From Tabrizicola_A sp965284335 (GTDB taxonomy: Bacteria > Pseudomonadota > Alphaproteobacteria > Rhodobacterales > Rhodobacteraceae): a stretch of DNA of 64,000 nucleotides. Both the position numbers and the translations under genes were made by a program. The DNA lies in assembly GCF_965284335.1 (NCBI RefSeq), contig NZ_OZ260076.1, one strand, 5' to 3'. Of the stretch, positions 49,109 to 56,113 are shown piece after piece. The notes below the pieces were generated by a model. That model searched no databases. It worked only from the letters and a program-made list of their open reading frames with translations, and was not told the DNA's origin. Every line of letters starts with the position of its first letter. The stretch's first letter is position 1.

Positions 49109-50209
49109 ATGGTTTTCGATTTTCTCAAAGGTGAATTCATCGACGTCATCTCTTGGCTGGATGACACGCGCGACACCATGGTGTGGCGGTTCGAACGGCG
49201 TGGCCAAGCGATCAAATACGGCGCCAAGCTGACCGTGCGCGAGGGGCAAGCGGCGGTCTTCGTGCATGAAGGGCAATTGGCCGATGTCTTTGGTCCCGGC
49301 CTTTACATGCTGGAAACCAACAACATGCCGGTGATGACCACCTTGCAGCATTGGGACCACGGCTTTGACAGCCCCTTTAAGTCTGAGGTCTATTTCGTCA
49401 ACACCACCCGCTTCAATGATCTGAAATGGGGCACCAAAAACCCGATCATGGCGCGTGATCCTGAATTCGGCCCCGTGCGCCTGCGCGCCTTTGGCACCTA
49501 TTCGATGCGGATTGCCGATCCGGGCAAATTCCTCACCGAGATCGTCGGCACCGATGGCGAGTTCACCGCCGATGAGATCAGCTTTCAGATCCGCAATGTG
49601 ATCTTGCAAGAGGTCTCGCAGGTCTTGGCAAAATCCGGCATCCCGGTTCTCGACATGGCCGCCAACACCGCCGATCTGGGGCGCATCGTCACACAGGCGA
49701 TTGCGCCGAAAGTGGCCGAATACGGCCTGTCGCTGCCGGAATTCTACATTGAAAACATCAGCCTGCCCGAAGAGGTGGAGAAAGTTCTGGACAAGCGAAC
49801 CTCGGTCGGGATTGCCGGGGATTTGAACAAATACATGCAGTTCAGCGCAGCCGAAGGCATGGCCAACCCCGCCTCGGGCGCAGGCGCCATGATGGGCGCG
49901 GGCATGGCCGCCGGGATGGGGGCCGCCATGGCCCAGCAGGTTGGCCCTTGGGGTGCAGCCCCCGCCGCTGCGGCGGCGGCCCCACCGCCCCCACCCCCGC
50001 CTGCGGCCGCCAAGGTCTGGCATCTCGCGGTCAACGGCGAGACAAAAGGCCCCTTCACCGAGGCGGATCTGGCCGCCATGGCCAGCGCTGGCAGCCTGAC
50101 CCGCGCCTCGCATGTCTGGACGGCGGGGCAAGACGGTTGGAAGGCTGCGGGCGACACCGAATTGCAGCGGCTCTTTGCCCAGATGCCACCGCCCCCGCCC
50201 GCCGTCTGA
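49109..50209 (+). CDS. SPFH-domain protein with C-terminal GYF_2 domain (YdjI-like)
   Basis: 366 residues. N-terminal SPFH/virion-core type domain (about 1-250): DTMVWRFERRGQAIKYGAKL near 23, VREGQAAVFVHEGQLADVFG near 43 and LPEFYIENISLPEEVEKVLD near 215. A Gly/Ala/Met stretch and a Pro-rich linker lead to a GYF_2 domain (about 305-365): VWHLAVNGETKGPFTEADL, ending VWTAGQDGWKAAGD. Bacterial SPFH proteins form oligomeric membrane-associated scaffolds. The Bacillus relative YdjI is needed to localise PspA to the membrane. Follows the DUF2927 gene after 135 bp and is followed by a YdjG-like gene after 20 bp. Confidence 0.88.
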   Translation: MVFDFLKGEFIDVISWLDDTRDTMVWRFERRGQAIKYGAKLTVREGQAAVFVHEGQLADVFGPGLYMLETNNMPVMTTLQHWDHGFDSPFKSEVYFVNTTRFNDLKWGTKNPIMARDPEFGPVRLRAFGTYSMRIADPGKFLTEIVGTDGEFTADEISFQIRNVILQEVSQVLAKSGIPVLDMAANTADLGRIVTQAIAPKVAEYGLSLPEFYIENISLPEEVEKVLDKRTSVGIAGDLNKYMQFSAAEGMANPASGAGAMMGAGMAAGMGAAMAQQVGPWGAAPAAAAAAPPPPPPPAAAKVWHLAVNGETKGPFTEADLAAMASAGSLTRASHVWTAGQDGWKAAGDTELQRLFAQMPPPPPAV

Positions 50210-50229
50210 CCGATGTTCAAGGCTGACCG

Positions 50230-51390
50230 ATGACCAAGGCCGATCGGGTGGACGAAGCCCACCGCCACCCCTGCACGCAATGCGGCGCTGATCTGCGCTT
50301 TCAGCCCGGTCAGACGCAGCTGGTTTGCGACCATTGCGGCCATGTGCAAGAGATTGCCGCCCCCGCCCCGCGCCAAAAGGCCCGCGCCTTGGGGGAAATC
50401 TCGCTGGCGCGCGGGCTGGCGCAGGATTTGGGCGATGACATCAGCGAAGAGGTGCGCGCCACCTCCTGCCCGAATTGCGGCGCGGTGATCGAATTTCAAG
50501 GCGCCAACCACGCGCAGGATTGCCCGTTTTGCGCCACGCCCGTGGTGGTGGACACCGGCACGCATCGCCACATCAAACCACAAGCTGTGCTGCCCTTTGA
50601 AATCTCTGAAAATCAGGCCCGCGCGGCGCTGACGCGCTGGCTGGGGTCACTCTGGTTCGCGCCCAATCGGCTTTTGGACTATACCCGCAAGGGCCGCGCC
50701 ATGGCGGGCATCTATGTGCCGTTCTGGACCTTCGATGCCGCCACCACCAGCCGCTATTCCGGCCAACGGGGCGAGCATTACTATGAAACCCGCACCGTCA
50801 CCGTGAACGTCAACGGCCGCAGCGAACAGCGCCAAGAACAGGTGCGCCACACCCGCTGGTATCCCGCATCCGGCCAAGTGCCGCGCGATTTTGACGATCT
50901 GTTGGTCATGGCCTCTACCAGCCTGCCGCCCCGCCTTGGGGCCGAGCTGACACCTTGGGATCTGACCCGGCTGCAACCCTATTCCCCGGAATTTCTCGCT
51001 GGATTTCAGGCTGAAGGCTATACCGTGGCACTGGCCGATGCCCACCAATCCGCCCGCGCCCAGATGGCCCGCGTGATCGAGCGCGATGTGCGCCGCGCGA
51101 TCGGCGGCGATGAGCAGCGCATCAGCGCCATCGACACCCGCCACAGCGATGAGACCTTCAAGCATATCCTGCTGCCGGTCTGGACCGCCGCCTACAAATA
51201 CAACGGCAAGAGCTATCGCTTTGTGGTCAACGGCCAGACCGCCGAGGTGCAGGGCGAACGTCCCTACAGCTGGTGGAAAATCGTCTTTGCCGTCTTGGCC
51301 GTGGTGGTGGTGGCAGGCGCGGCGCTGGTGCTGTCCGACCCATCGGCCTTTGGCATCAACCCCAGTGACCTGCCCGACTGGCTGAACTGA
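50230..51390 (+). CDS. double zinc-ribbon membrane protein (YdjG-like)
   Basis: 386 residues. Two zinc ribbons: CTQCGADLRF with CDHCG (Cys15, 18, 33 and 36) and CPNCGAVIEF with CPFCATP (near 79-100). A middle domain follows with KGRAMAGIYVPFWTFDAATT near 160 and YYETRTVTVNVNGRSEQRQE, then one transmembrane helix near the C-terminus (KIVFAVLAVVVVAGAALVL, about 350-370). Often annotated as a TFIIB-type zinc finger or primosomal N'-like protein, but there is no helicase motif. It resembles Bacillus YdjG, encoded next to an SPFH protein in the PspA operon. A zinc-ribbon sensor or membrane anchor is the likely role. Confidence 0.8.
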   Translation: MTKADRVDEAHRHPCTQCGADLRFQPGQTQLVCDHCGHVQEIAAPAPRQKARALGEISLARGLAQDLGDDISEEVRATSCPNCGAVIEFQGANHAQDCPFCATPVVVDTGTHRHIKPQAVLPFEISENQARAALTRWLGSLWFAPNRLLDYTRKGRAMAGIYVPFWTFDAATTSRYSGQRGEHYYETRTVTVNVNGRSEQRQEQVRHTRWYPASGQVPRDFDDLLVMASTSLPPRLGAELTPWDLTRLQPYSPEFLAGFQAEGYTVALADAHQSARAQMARVIERDVRRAIGGDEQRISAIDTRHSDETFKHILLPVWTAAYKYNGKSYRFVVNGQTAEVQGERPYSWWKIVFAVLAVVVVAGAALVLSDPSAFGINPSDLPDWLN

Positions 51391-51581
51391 CGCCACCCCA
51401 ACGCTTGGCCCGCGAAAGCCGCCCACGACGCCGCTTTGCGGCCCCCCTCCCCTTGCCAAATTGCACAGCGATTTTCGGCCCGAATGTCGCAGTTTGCTAG
51501 GTCGCATCGTTTTTTCGCGTGCATTGTCTATTTTTTTATGCAGTATACCGCCGCCAAAATAGGCATGATGAAAGTTTGATC

Positions 51582-51623
51582 ATGTCTGGCATCGACGAAA
51601 AACTCCAACCCATCCTGACCTAG
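51582..51623 (+). other. gdhA: interrupted 5' end of gdhA with in-frame amber codon
   Basis: Thirteen codons, MSGIDEKLQPILT, then TAG (51621-51623) and, in the same frame, GTG and the rest of glutamate dehydrogenase. The residues before and after the stop look like one continuous GdhA N-terminus. It can be a single G-to-T change of a Glu codon, a sequencing error, or a short upstream frame that re-starts at the adjacent GTG. Confidence 0.75.
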
Positions 51624-52937
51624 GTGATCCGCCGCAACGCGGGCGAGCCTGAGTTTCATCAGGCTGTGCATGAGGTTCTGGAAAGCCTTGGCCGCGTGGT
51701 GGCCAAACATCCCCATTACCTTGACCTTGCCCTGATCGAACGCATCTGCGAACCCGAACGCCAGATCATCTTTCGCATTCCATGGGTCGATGATGCAGGC
51801 CGCGTGCAGATCAACCGCGGCTTTCGGGTGCAGTTCAACTCGGCCCTTGGCCCCTACAAGGGCGGCATGCGCTTTCACCCCTCGGTGAATGTCGGGATCA
51901 TCAAGTTTCTGGGCTTTGAGCAAACCTTCAAAAACGCCCTCACCGGCATGCCCATCGGCGGCGGCAAAGGCGGGTCGGATTTTGACCCCAAGGGCCGGTC
52001 GGATGGCGAGATCATGCGCTTTTGCCAATCGCTGATGACCGAGTTGCACCGCTATCTCGGCGACCAGACCGACGTTCCGGCAGGCGATATCGGGGTGGGC
52101 GGGCGCGAGATCGGCTATATGTTCGGCCAGTATAAACGGCTGAACAACCGCTTTGAGGCCGGGGTCTTTACCGGCAAGGCGCTGGCCTATGGCGGCTCGC
52201 GCGCGCGCACCGAAGCCACGGGCTATGGCAACACCTATTTCGTGCAAGCCATGCTGCAAACCAAAGGCACCGATTTTGACGGCAAGACGGTGGTGGTGTC
52301 AGGCTCGGGCAATGTGGCGATCTATACCATTGAAAAGGTGCAATCCTTTGGCGGCAAGGTCATCGCCTGCTCGGACAGCAGCGGCTATGTGATTGACGAG
52401 GCAGGGATTGATCTGGCGCTTTTGAAAGAGATCAAGGACATCCGGCGCGAGCGGATTTCCGAATATGCCCGCCGTCGCGGCACCGGGGTGCATTTCATCC
52501 CGGCCGACAAGGGCAGCGTCTGGGACGTGCCCTGCCATGTCGCCATGCCCTCGGCCACGCAGAATGAGCTGTCAGGCAAGGATGCCCGCACGCTGGTTGC
52601 GAACGGCGTGATTGCGGTGGGCGAAGGGGCCAATATGCCCTCGACGCCTGAGGCGGTGAAGGTGTTTCAAGATGCCGGCATCCTCTTTGCGCCGGGCAAG
52701 GCCGCCAATGCGGGCGGGGTTGCGACCTCGGCGCTGGAAATGCAGCAAAACGCCAGCCGCGACAGCTGGAGCTTTGAGCAGACCGAGGCCCGGCTGGCCA
52801 CCATCATGCGCAACATCCACGACACCTGCCATGCCACCGCCGAGGAATATGGCGCGCCGGGCGATTATGTGCTGGGCGCCAATATCGCGGGCTTTGTGCG
52901 GGTGGCCGAATCCATGCTGATGCTGGGCGTGATCTGA
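51624..52937 (+). CDS. gdhA: NADP-type glutamate dehydrogenase (start disrupted)
   Basis: Interconverts glutamate and 2-oxoglutarate plus ammonia. 437 residues from the GTG at 51624, which directly follows an in-frame TAG; the ancestral start is probably the ATG at 51582. Otherwise intact: FRVQFNSALGPYKGGMRFHP near 68-87, the catalytic lysine in GMPIGGGKGGSDFDPKG near 112, GDIGVGGREIGYM near 155, VVSGSGNVAIYTIEK near 225, and ALPCATQNEL-like VAMPSATQNELSGKD near 310. The missing 14 residues are mostly N-terminal and may be dispensable, so enzyme function cannot be ruled out. Hexameric family I type. Promoter region 51391-51581 is AT-rich near its end. Confidence 0.88.
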   Translation: MIRRNAGEPEFHQAVHEVLESLGRVVAKHPHYLDLALIERICEPERQIIFRIPWVDDAGRVQINRGFRVQFNSALGPYKGGMRFHPSVNVGIIKFLGFEQTFKNALTGMPIGGGKGGSDFDPKGRSDGEIMRFCQSLMTELHRYLGDQTDVPAGDIGVGGREIGYMFGQYKRLNNRFEAGVFTGKALAYGGSRARTEATGYGNTYFVQAMLQTKGTDFDGKTVVVSGSGNVAIYTIEKVQSFGGKVIACSDSSGYVIDEAGIDLALLKEIKDIRRERISEYARRRGTGVHFIPADKGSVWDVPCHVAMPSATQNELSGKDARTLVANGVIAVGEGANMPSTPEAVKVFQDAGILFAPGKAANAGGVATSALEMQQNASRDSWSFEQTEARLATIMRNIHDTCHATAEEYGAPGDYVLGANIAGFVRVAESMLMLGVI

Positions 52938-52952
52938 CGCCGCTTGCCCCGC

Positions 52953-53010
52953 GCTCATCGTCGCGCGTGCCGCGCGCTCTTCGCGAGGAGCGCCGCAGGC
53001 GACGACGAGC
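52953..53010. repeat. REP-like element with long imperfect inverted repeat
   Basis: GCTCATCGTCGC (52953-52964) pairs with GCGACGACGAGC (52999-53010) at 11 of 12 positions. The first 32 bases match 35183-35214 (reverse strand) at 29 positions. Directly followed by a 14-bp tandem repeat. Confidence 0.7.
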
Positions 53011-53061
53011 CGGGCGGATCGGGCCGGGCGGATCGGGCTGGGCGGATCGGGCTGGGCGGTT
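53010..53061. repeat. 14-bp tandem repeat upstream of purC
   Basis: 3.6 copies of CCGGGCGGATCGGG (C or T at the second base) between a REP-like element and the purC promoter. Copy number could vary between strains. The last copy runs into the -35 hexamer. Confidence 0.85.
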
Positions 53062-53088
53062 GACATCGCCGCCCCCCCGCGCGATAGC
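53060..53088 (+). promoter_or_regulatory. candidate sigma-70-type promoter of purC
   Basis: TTGACA (53060-53065), 17-bp spacer, GATAGC (53083-53088). The -35 matches the consensus exactly; the -10 is weak. Shine-Dalgarno GGAGG at 53105-53109, six bases before the ATG. Confidence 0.55.
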
Positions 53089-53115
53089 CGCGCCATCCCT
53101 GCCCGGAGGCCCCAG

Positions 53116-54075
53116 ATGCGCGTTCTCGACCACGCCCGCATTCCCGAATTGCCGAACCCCTATTTCGGCAAGGTGCGCGATTGCTATGACCTGCCCGCGA
53201 CCGCCACCGAACCGGCCCGGCGCATCCTGATTTCTTCCGACCGCATCTCGGCCTTTGACCGCATCCTGGCCGCCATCCCCTACAAGGGCCAAGTGCTGAC
53301 CCAACTCGCCCGCTGGTGGTTTGACCGCACCGCCGACATCTGCCCCAACCATGTGCTGGCCTACCCCGACCCCAATGTCGTGATCGGCAAGCATGTCACC
53401 ATCCTGCCGGTCGAGGTGGTGGTGCGCGGCTATCTGGCGGGTACCACCTCGACCTCGGTGCTGACGCAATACAAGGCTGGGGTGCGGAGCATGTATGGCC
53501 ACACCCTGCCCGAGGGCCTGCGCGACAACCAAGAGCTGCCCGCGGCCATCATCACCCCCACCTCCAAAGCCTTTGACGGCGGCCATGATGAGCCGCTGAC
53601 AGCCGATGAGATCGTCTCGCAGGGCCTCTTGACCGCCGCCCAATGGGCAGAGGTCTCGGCCAAGGCGCTGGCGCTGTTCGCGCGGGGCCAGAAAATGGCG
53701 GCAGAACGCGGGTTGATCCTCGTCGATACCAAATACGAGTTCGGCCTTGATGCCGAGGGCAATATCCTGATTGCCGACGAAATCCACACCCCCGACAGCA
53801 GCCGCTACTGGATCGCCTCGGGCTATCCGGCCGCGTTTCAGGCCGGAACCCGCCCGCCTTCGTTCGACAAGGACGTGATCCGCTCTTGGGTCGGCGCGCG
53901 CTGTGACCCTTACAAGGACCCGATCCCCGAGATTCCGGCCGAGATGATCGAGAAAACCTCGCGCGTTTACATCGACGCCTATGAGCAGATCACTGGCGAG
54001 ACCTTTGTGCCGGACCTGAGCGGCGAGACGCCCTTGGCGCGGGTGCGGGCCAATCTCGCGCCCTATTTCACCTGA
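53116..54075 (+). CDS. purC: phosphoribosylaminoimidazole-succinocarboxamide synthase
   Basis: Adds aspartate to carboxyaminoimidazole ribotide in purine synthesis. 319 residues, the long form seen in many proteobacteria. Visible: GKVRDCYDLP near residue 16, LISSDRISAFDRILAAIPYK near 38, VVRGYLAGTTS near 105, and EFGLDAEGNILIADEIHTPD near 205 with the active-site acidic residues, plus SRYWIASGY near 227. Preceded by a candidate promoter, a 14-bp tandem repeat and a REP-like element. The next gene begins 59 bp later. Confidence 0.96.
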   Translation: MRVLDHARIPELPNPYFGKVRDCYDLPATATEPARRILISSDRISAFDRILAAIPYKGQVLTQLARWWFDRTADICPNHVLAYPDPNVVIGKHVTILPVEVVVRGYLAGTTSTSVLTQYKAGVRSMYGHTLPEGLRDNQELPAAIITPTSKAFDGGHDEPLTADEIVSQGLLTAAQWAEVSAKALALFARGQKMAAERGLILVDTKYEFGLDAEGNILIADEIHTPDSSRYWIASGYPAAFQAGTRPPSFDKDVIRSWVGARCDPYKDPIPEIPAEMIEKTSRVYIDAYEQITGETFVPDLSGETPLARVRANLAPYFT

Positions 54076-54134
54076 CATGTTTGCGCTAACATGGGCGCGT
54101 CGTTAAGCTGCCGCCAAACGCGAAGGAACCGGAC

Positions 54135-55058
54135 ATGATTCTCAGCTGCGGCGAGGCCCTGATCGACATGCTGCCGCGCACCGCGACAACGGGCGAGGCG
54201 GCCTTTGCCCCCTATGCCGGGGGGGCGGTGTTCAACACCGCCATCGCGCTGGGGCGTCTGGGCGCGCCTTCGGCCTTTTTCTCGGGCATCTCGACCGACA
54301 TGCTGGGCGAGATTCTGGCTGAGACCCTGACCGCGTCCAAGGTCGACACCCGCTATCTCGCCCGGTCGAACCGCCCCACCACGGTGGCCTTTGTCAAGCT
54401 GGTGAACGGTCAAGCGAGCTATGCCTTTTACGACGAAAACACCGCCGGGCTGATGCTGACCGAAGCAGATTTGCCCGACCTGCCGGCCGAGGTGGGCACG
54501 CTGTTTTTTGGCGGGATTTCCTTGGTCAACGACCCCGCCGCCAGCACCTATGCCGCGCTGCAGGCCCGCGAATCCACGACCCGCGTGACGATGATTGATC
54601 CCAACATCCGCCCCGGCTTTATCGCCGGGAAGGAAGCCCCCTACCGCGCGCGCATCGAGGGGATGATCGCGCGGGCCGATATCGTGAAGCTCTCGGATGA
54701 GGACCTGCACTGGCTGATGGGCGCGGGCGAGGTTGAGTCGCTCGCGCGTCAAATCCTGTCCAAGGGGCCGAAGGTGGTGTTCATCACAGAAGGTGCCGCA
54801 GGGGCCCGCGCCATCACCGCCACCCAGAACCGCTTTGTCGCGGCGGAAAAGGTGACCGTCGCCGATACGGTCGGGGCGGGCGACACCTTCAACGCAGGCG
54901 CGCTTGCCTCCCTGCATGTGGCGGGGGCCCTGACCAAAGCCCGCCTTGCCGCGCTGAGCGACGCCGAATTGGACGCGGCCCTCACCCTCGGCACCCGCGC
55001 CGCCGCCGTCACCGTATCGCGCCCCGGCGCCAACCCCCCGTGGAGGCATGAGCTGTGA
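54135..55058 (+). CDS. PfkB-family carbohydrate kinase (fructokinase-like)
   Basis: 307 residues, ribokinase/PfkB family. Substrate-side motif YAGGAVFNTAIALGRLGA near residue 29, FFSGISTDMLGE near 50, and the ATP/catalytic motif VTVADTVGAGDTFNAGALAS near 240 with the catalytic Asp of GAGD. The Cys-Gly-Glu-Ala start (ILSCGEALIDM) is typical of bacterial fructokinases. Overlaps dtd by ATGA-like four bases, so they are co-translated. Exact sugar unproven. Confidence 0.88.
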   Translation: MILSCGEALIDMLPRTATTGEAAFAPYAGGAVFNTAIALGRLGAPSAFFSGISTDMLGEILAETLTASKVDTRYLARSNRPTTVAFVKLVNGQASYAFYDENTAGLMLTEADLPDLPAEVGTLFFGGISLVNDPAASTYAALQARESTTRVTMIDPNIRPGFIAGKEAPYRARIEGMIARADIVKLSDEDLHWLMGAGEVESLARQILSKGPKVVFITEGAAGARAITATQNRFVAAEKVTVADTVGAGDTFNAGALASLHVAGALTKARLAALSDAELDAALTLGTRAAAVTVSRPGANPPWRHEL

Positions 55059-55498
55059 GAGCCGTCCTGCAACGTGTCACCCGTGCTTCGGTTTCGGTGG
55101 ACGGCACCACCGTGGGCGAGATCGGCCCCGGCCTGATGATCCTTGTCTGCGCCATGCAGGGCGACACCGAGGCGCAGGCCGACAAGCTGGCTGCCAAGAT
55201 CGCCAAGCTGCGGATTTTCAAGGACGATCAGGGCAAGATGAACCTCTCGGTCAAGGACGCAGGCAACGCCGCGCTGATCATCAGCCAGTTCACCCTCGCC
55301 GCCGACCTGCGCGGCAACCGCCCCGGCTTCAGCCCCGCCGCCAGCCCCGATGAGGGCAAGCGGCTTTATGAGCATTTCATCACCCGCATCGCCGCCGAAG
55401 GCATCACGGTCGCAACCGGGGTGTTCGGGGCCGATATGGATGTGGCGCTGGTCAATCAGGGGCCGGTGACGATCTGGCTGGATACCGATCAGCTTTAG
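55055..55498 (+). CDS. dtd: D-aminoacyl-tRNA deacylase
   Basis: Removes D-amino acids, and glycine, mischarged on tRNA. 147 residues. The fold's two motifs are present: FTLAADLRGNRPGFSPAASP near 85, with the Ser/Gln-region QFTLAAD, and NQGPVTIWLDT near 133, corresponding to the Gly-cisPro motif. The start GTG at 55055 overlaps the kinase stop; MRAVLQRVTRASVSVDG is the standard N-terminus. The stop is followed directly by a repeat block. Confidence 0.94.
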   Translation: MRAVLQRVTRASVSVDGTTVGEIGPGLMILVCAMQGDTEAQADKLAAKIAKLRIFKDDQGKMNLSVKDAGNAALIISQFTLAADLRGNRPGFSPAASPDEGKRLYEHFITRIAAEGITVATGVFGADMDVALVNQGPVTIWLDTDQL

Positions 55499-55499
55499 C

Positions 55500-56095
55500 C
55501 CCCTCCCCAGCCCTCCCCCACAAAGGGGGGAGGGAGGCGCCGGTCTTTCCCCCGCTGACCCCAGCCGCAAACCTGTCACCTTCCCCTCTGTGGGGAGGGG
55601 ATGGGGGTGGGGGGCCTGCGCCCAGCGCAACGCTCGCCTCAAACGGATCGCCCGCGCGGGCGGGAAGGGGAGCGGGTATCCGCTGACACTGCAACGGCCA
55701 AGCAAGCCCCCCCTCCCCAGCCCTCCCCCACAAGGGGGGAGGGAGGCGCAAGTCTTTCACCCGCTGACCCCAGCCGCAAACCTGTCGCCTCCCCTCCCCC
55801 TCGTGGGGAGGGGGTGGGGGGCCTGCGCCAAGCGCAAAGCCCGCCTCAAGCAGATCGCCCACGCGGGCGGGAAGGGGGCTGGCATCCTTTAAGACTGCAA
55901 CGGCCAAGCAAGCCCCCCCTCCCCAGCCCTCCCCCACAAGGGGGGGAGGGAGGCAGCAGTCTTTCACCCGCAAACCTTTCGCCAACCCTGCCCCACATCT
56001 GGCGGAGTGAGATGCACGGCCTCCAGATGAAACCCCATCAACAAACCCCTCGCCTCCCCTCCCCCTCGTGGGGAGGGGTTGGGGGTGGGGGGCAA
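55500..56095. repeat. tandem 206-210 bp repeats rich in poly-C/poly-G hairpins
   Basis: About 610 bp without a gene. Two full units, 55501-55710 and 55711-55916, and a third partial unit from 55917, all starting CCCTCCCCAGCCCTCCCCCA and ending in ACGGCCAAGCAAGCCC. Each contains hairpins of the type CCCTCCCCC-ACAA-GGGGGGAGGG and CCCCTCCCCC-TCGT-GGGGAGGGGG. It lies between the convergent dtd and acyl-CoA synthetase genes, where it could end transcripts from both sides. It looks like duplication of an intergenic repeat, with no coding content. Confidence 0.9.
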
Positions 56096-56113
56096 CCACA
56101 GCCCCCCGAAGGC

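Noticed and set aside
50230..51390. Reading of the zinc-ribbon protein as a primosomal helicase
   Set aside because: There are no Walker or helicase motifs; only zinc ribbons, a middle domain and one membrane helix.
54076..54093. CATGTT-TGCGCT-AACATG dyad after purC
   Set aside because: Short arms, no T tract and no clear role; could be a weak hairpin only.
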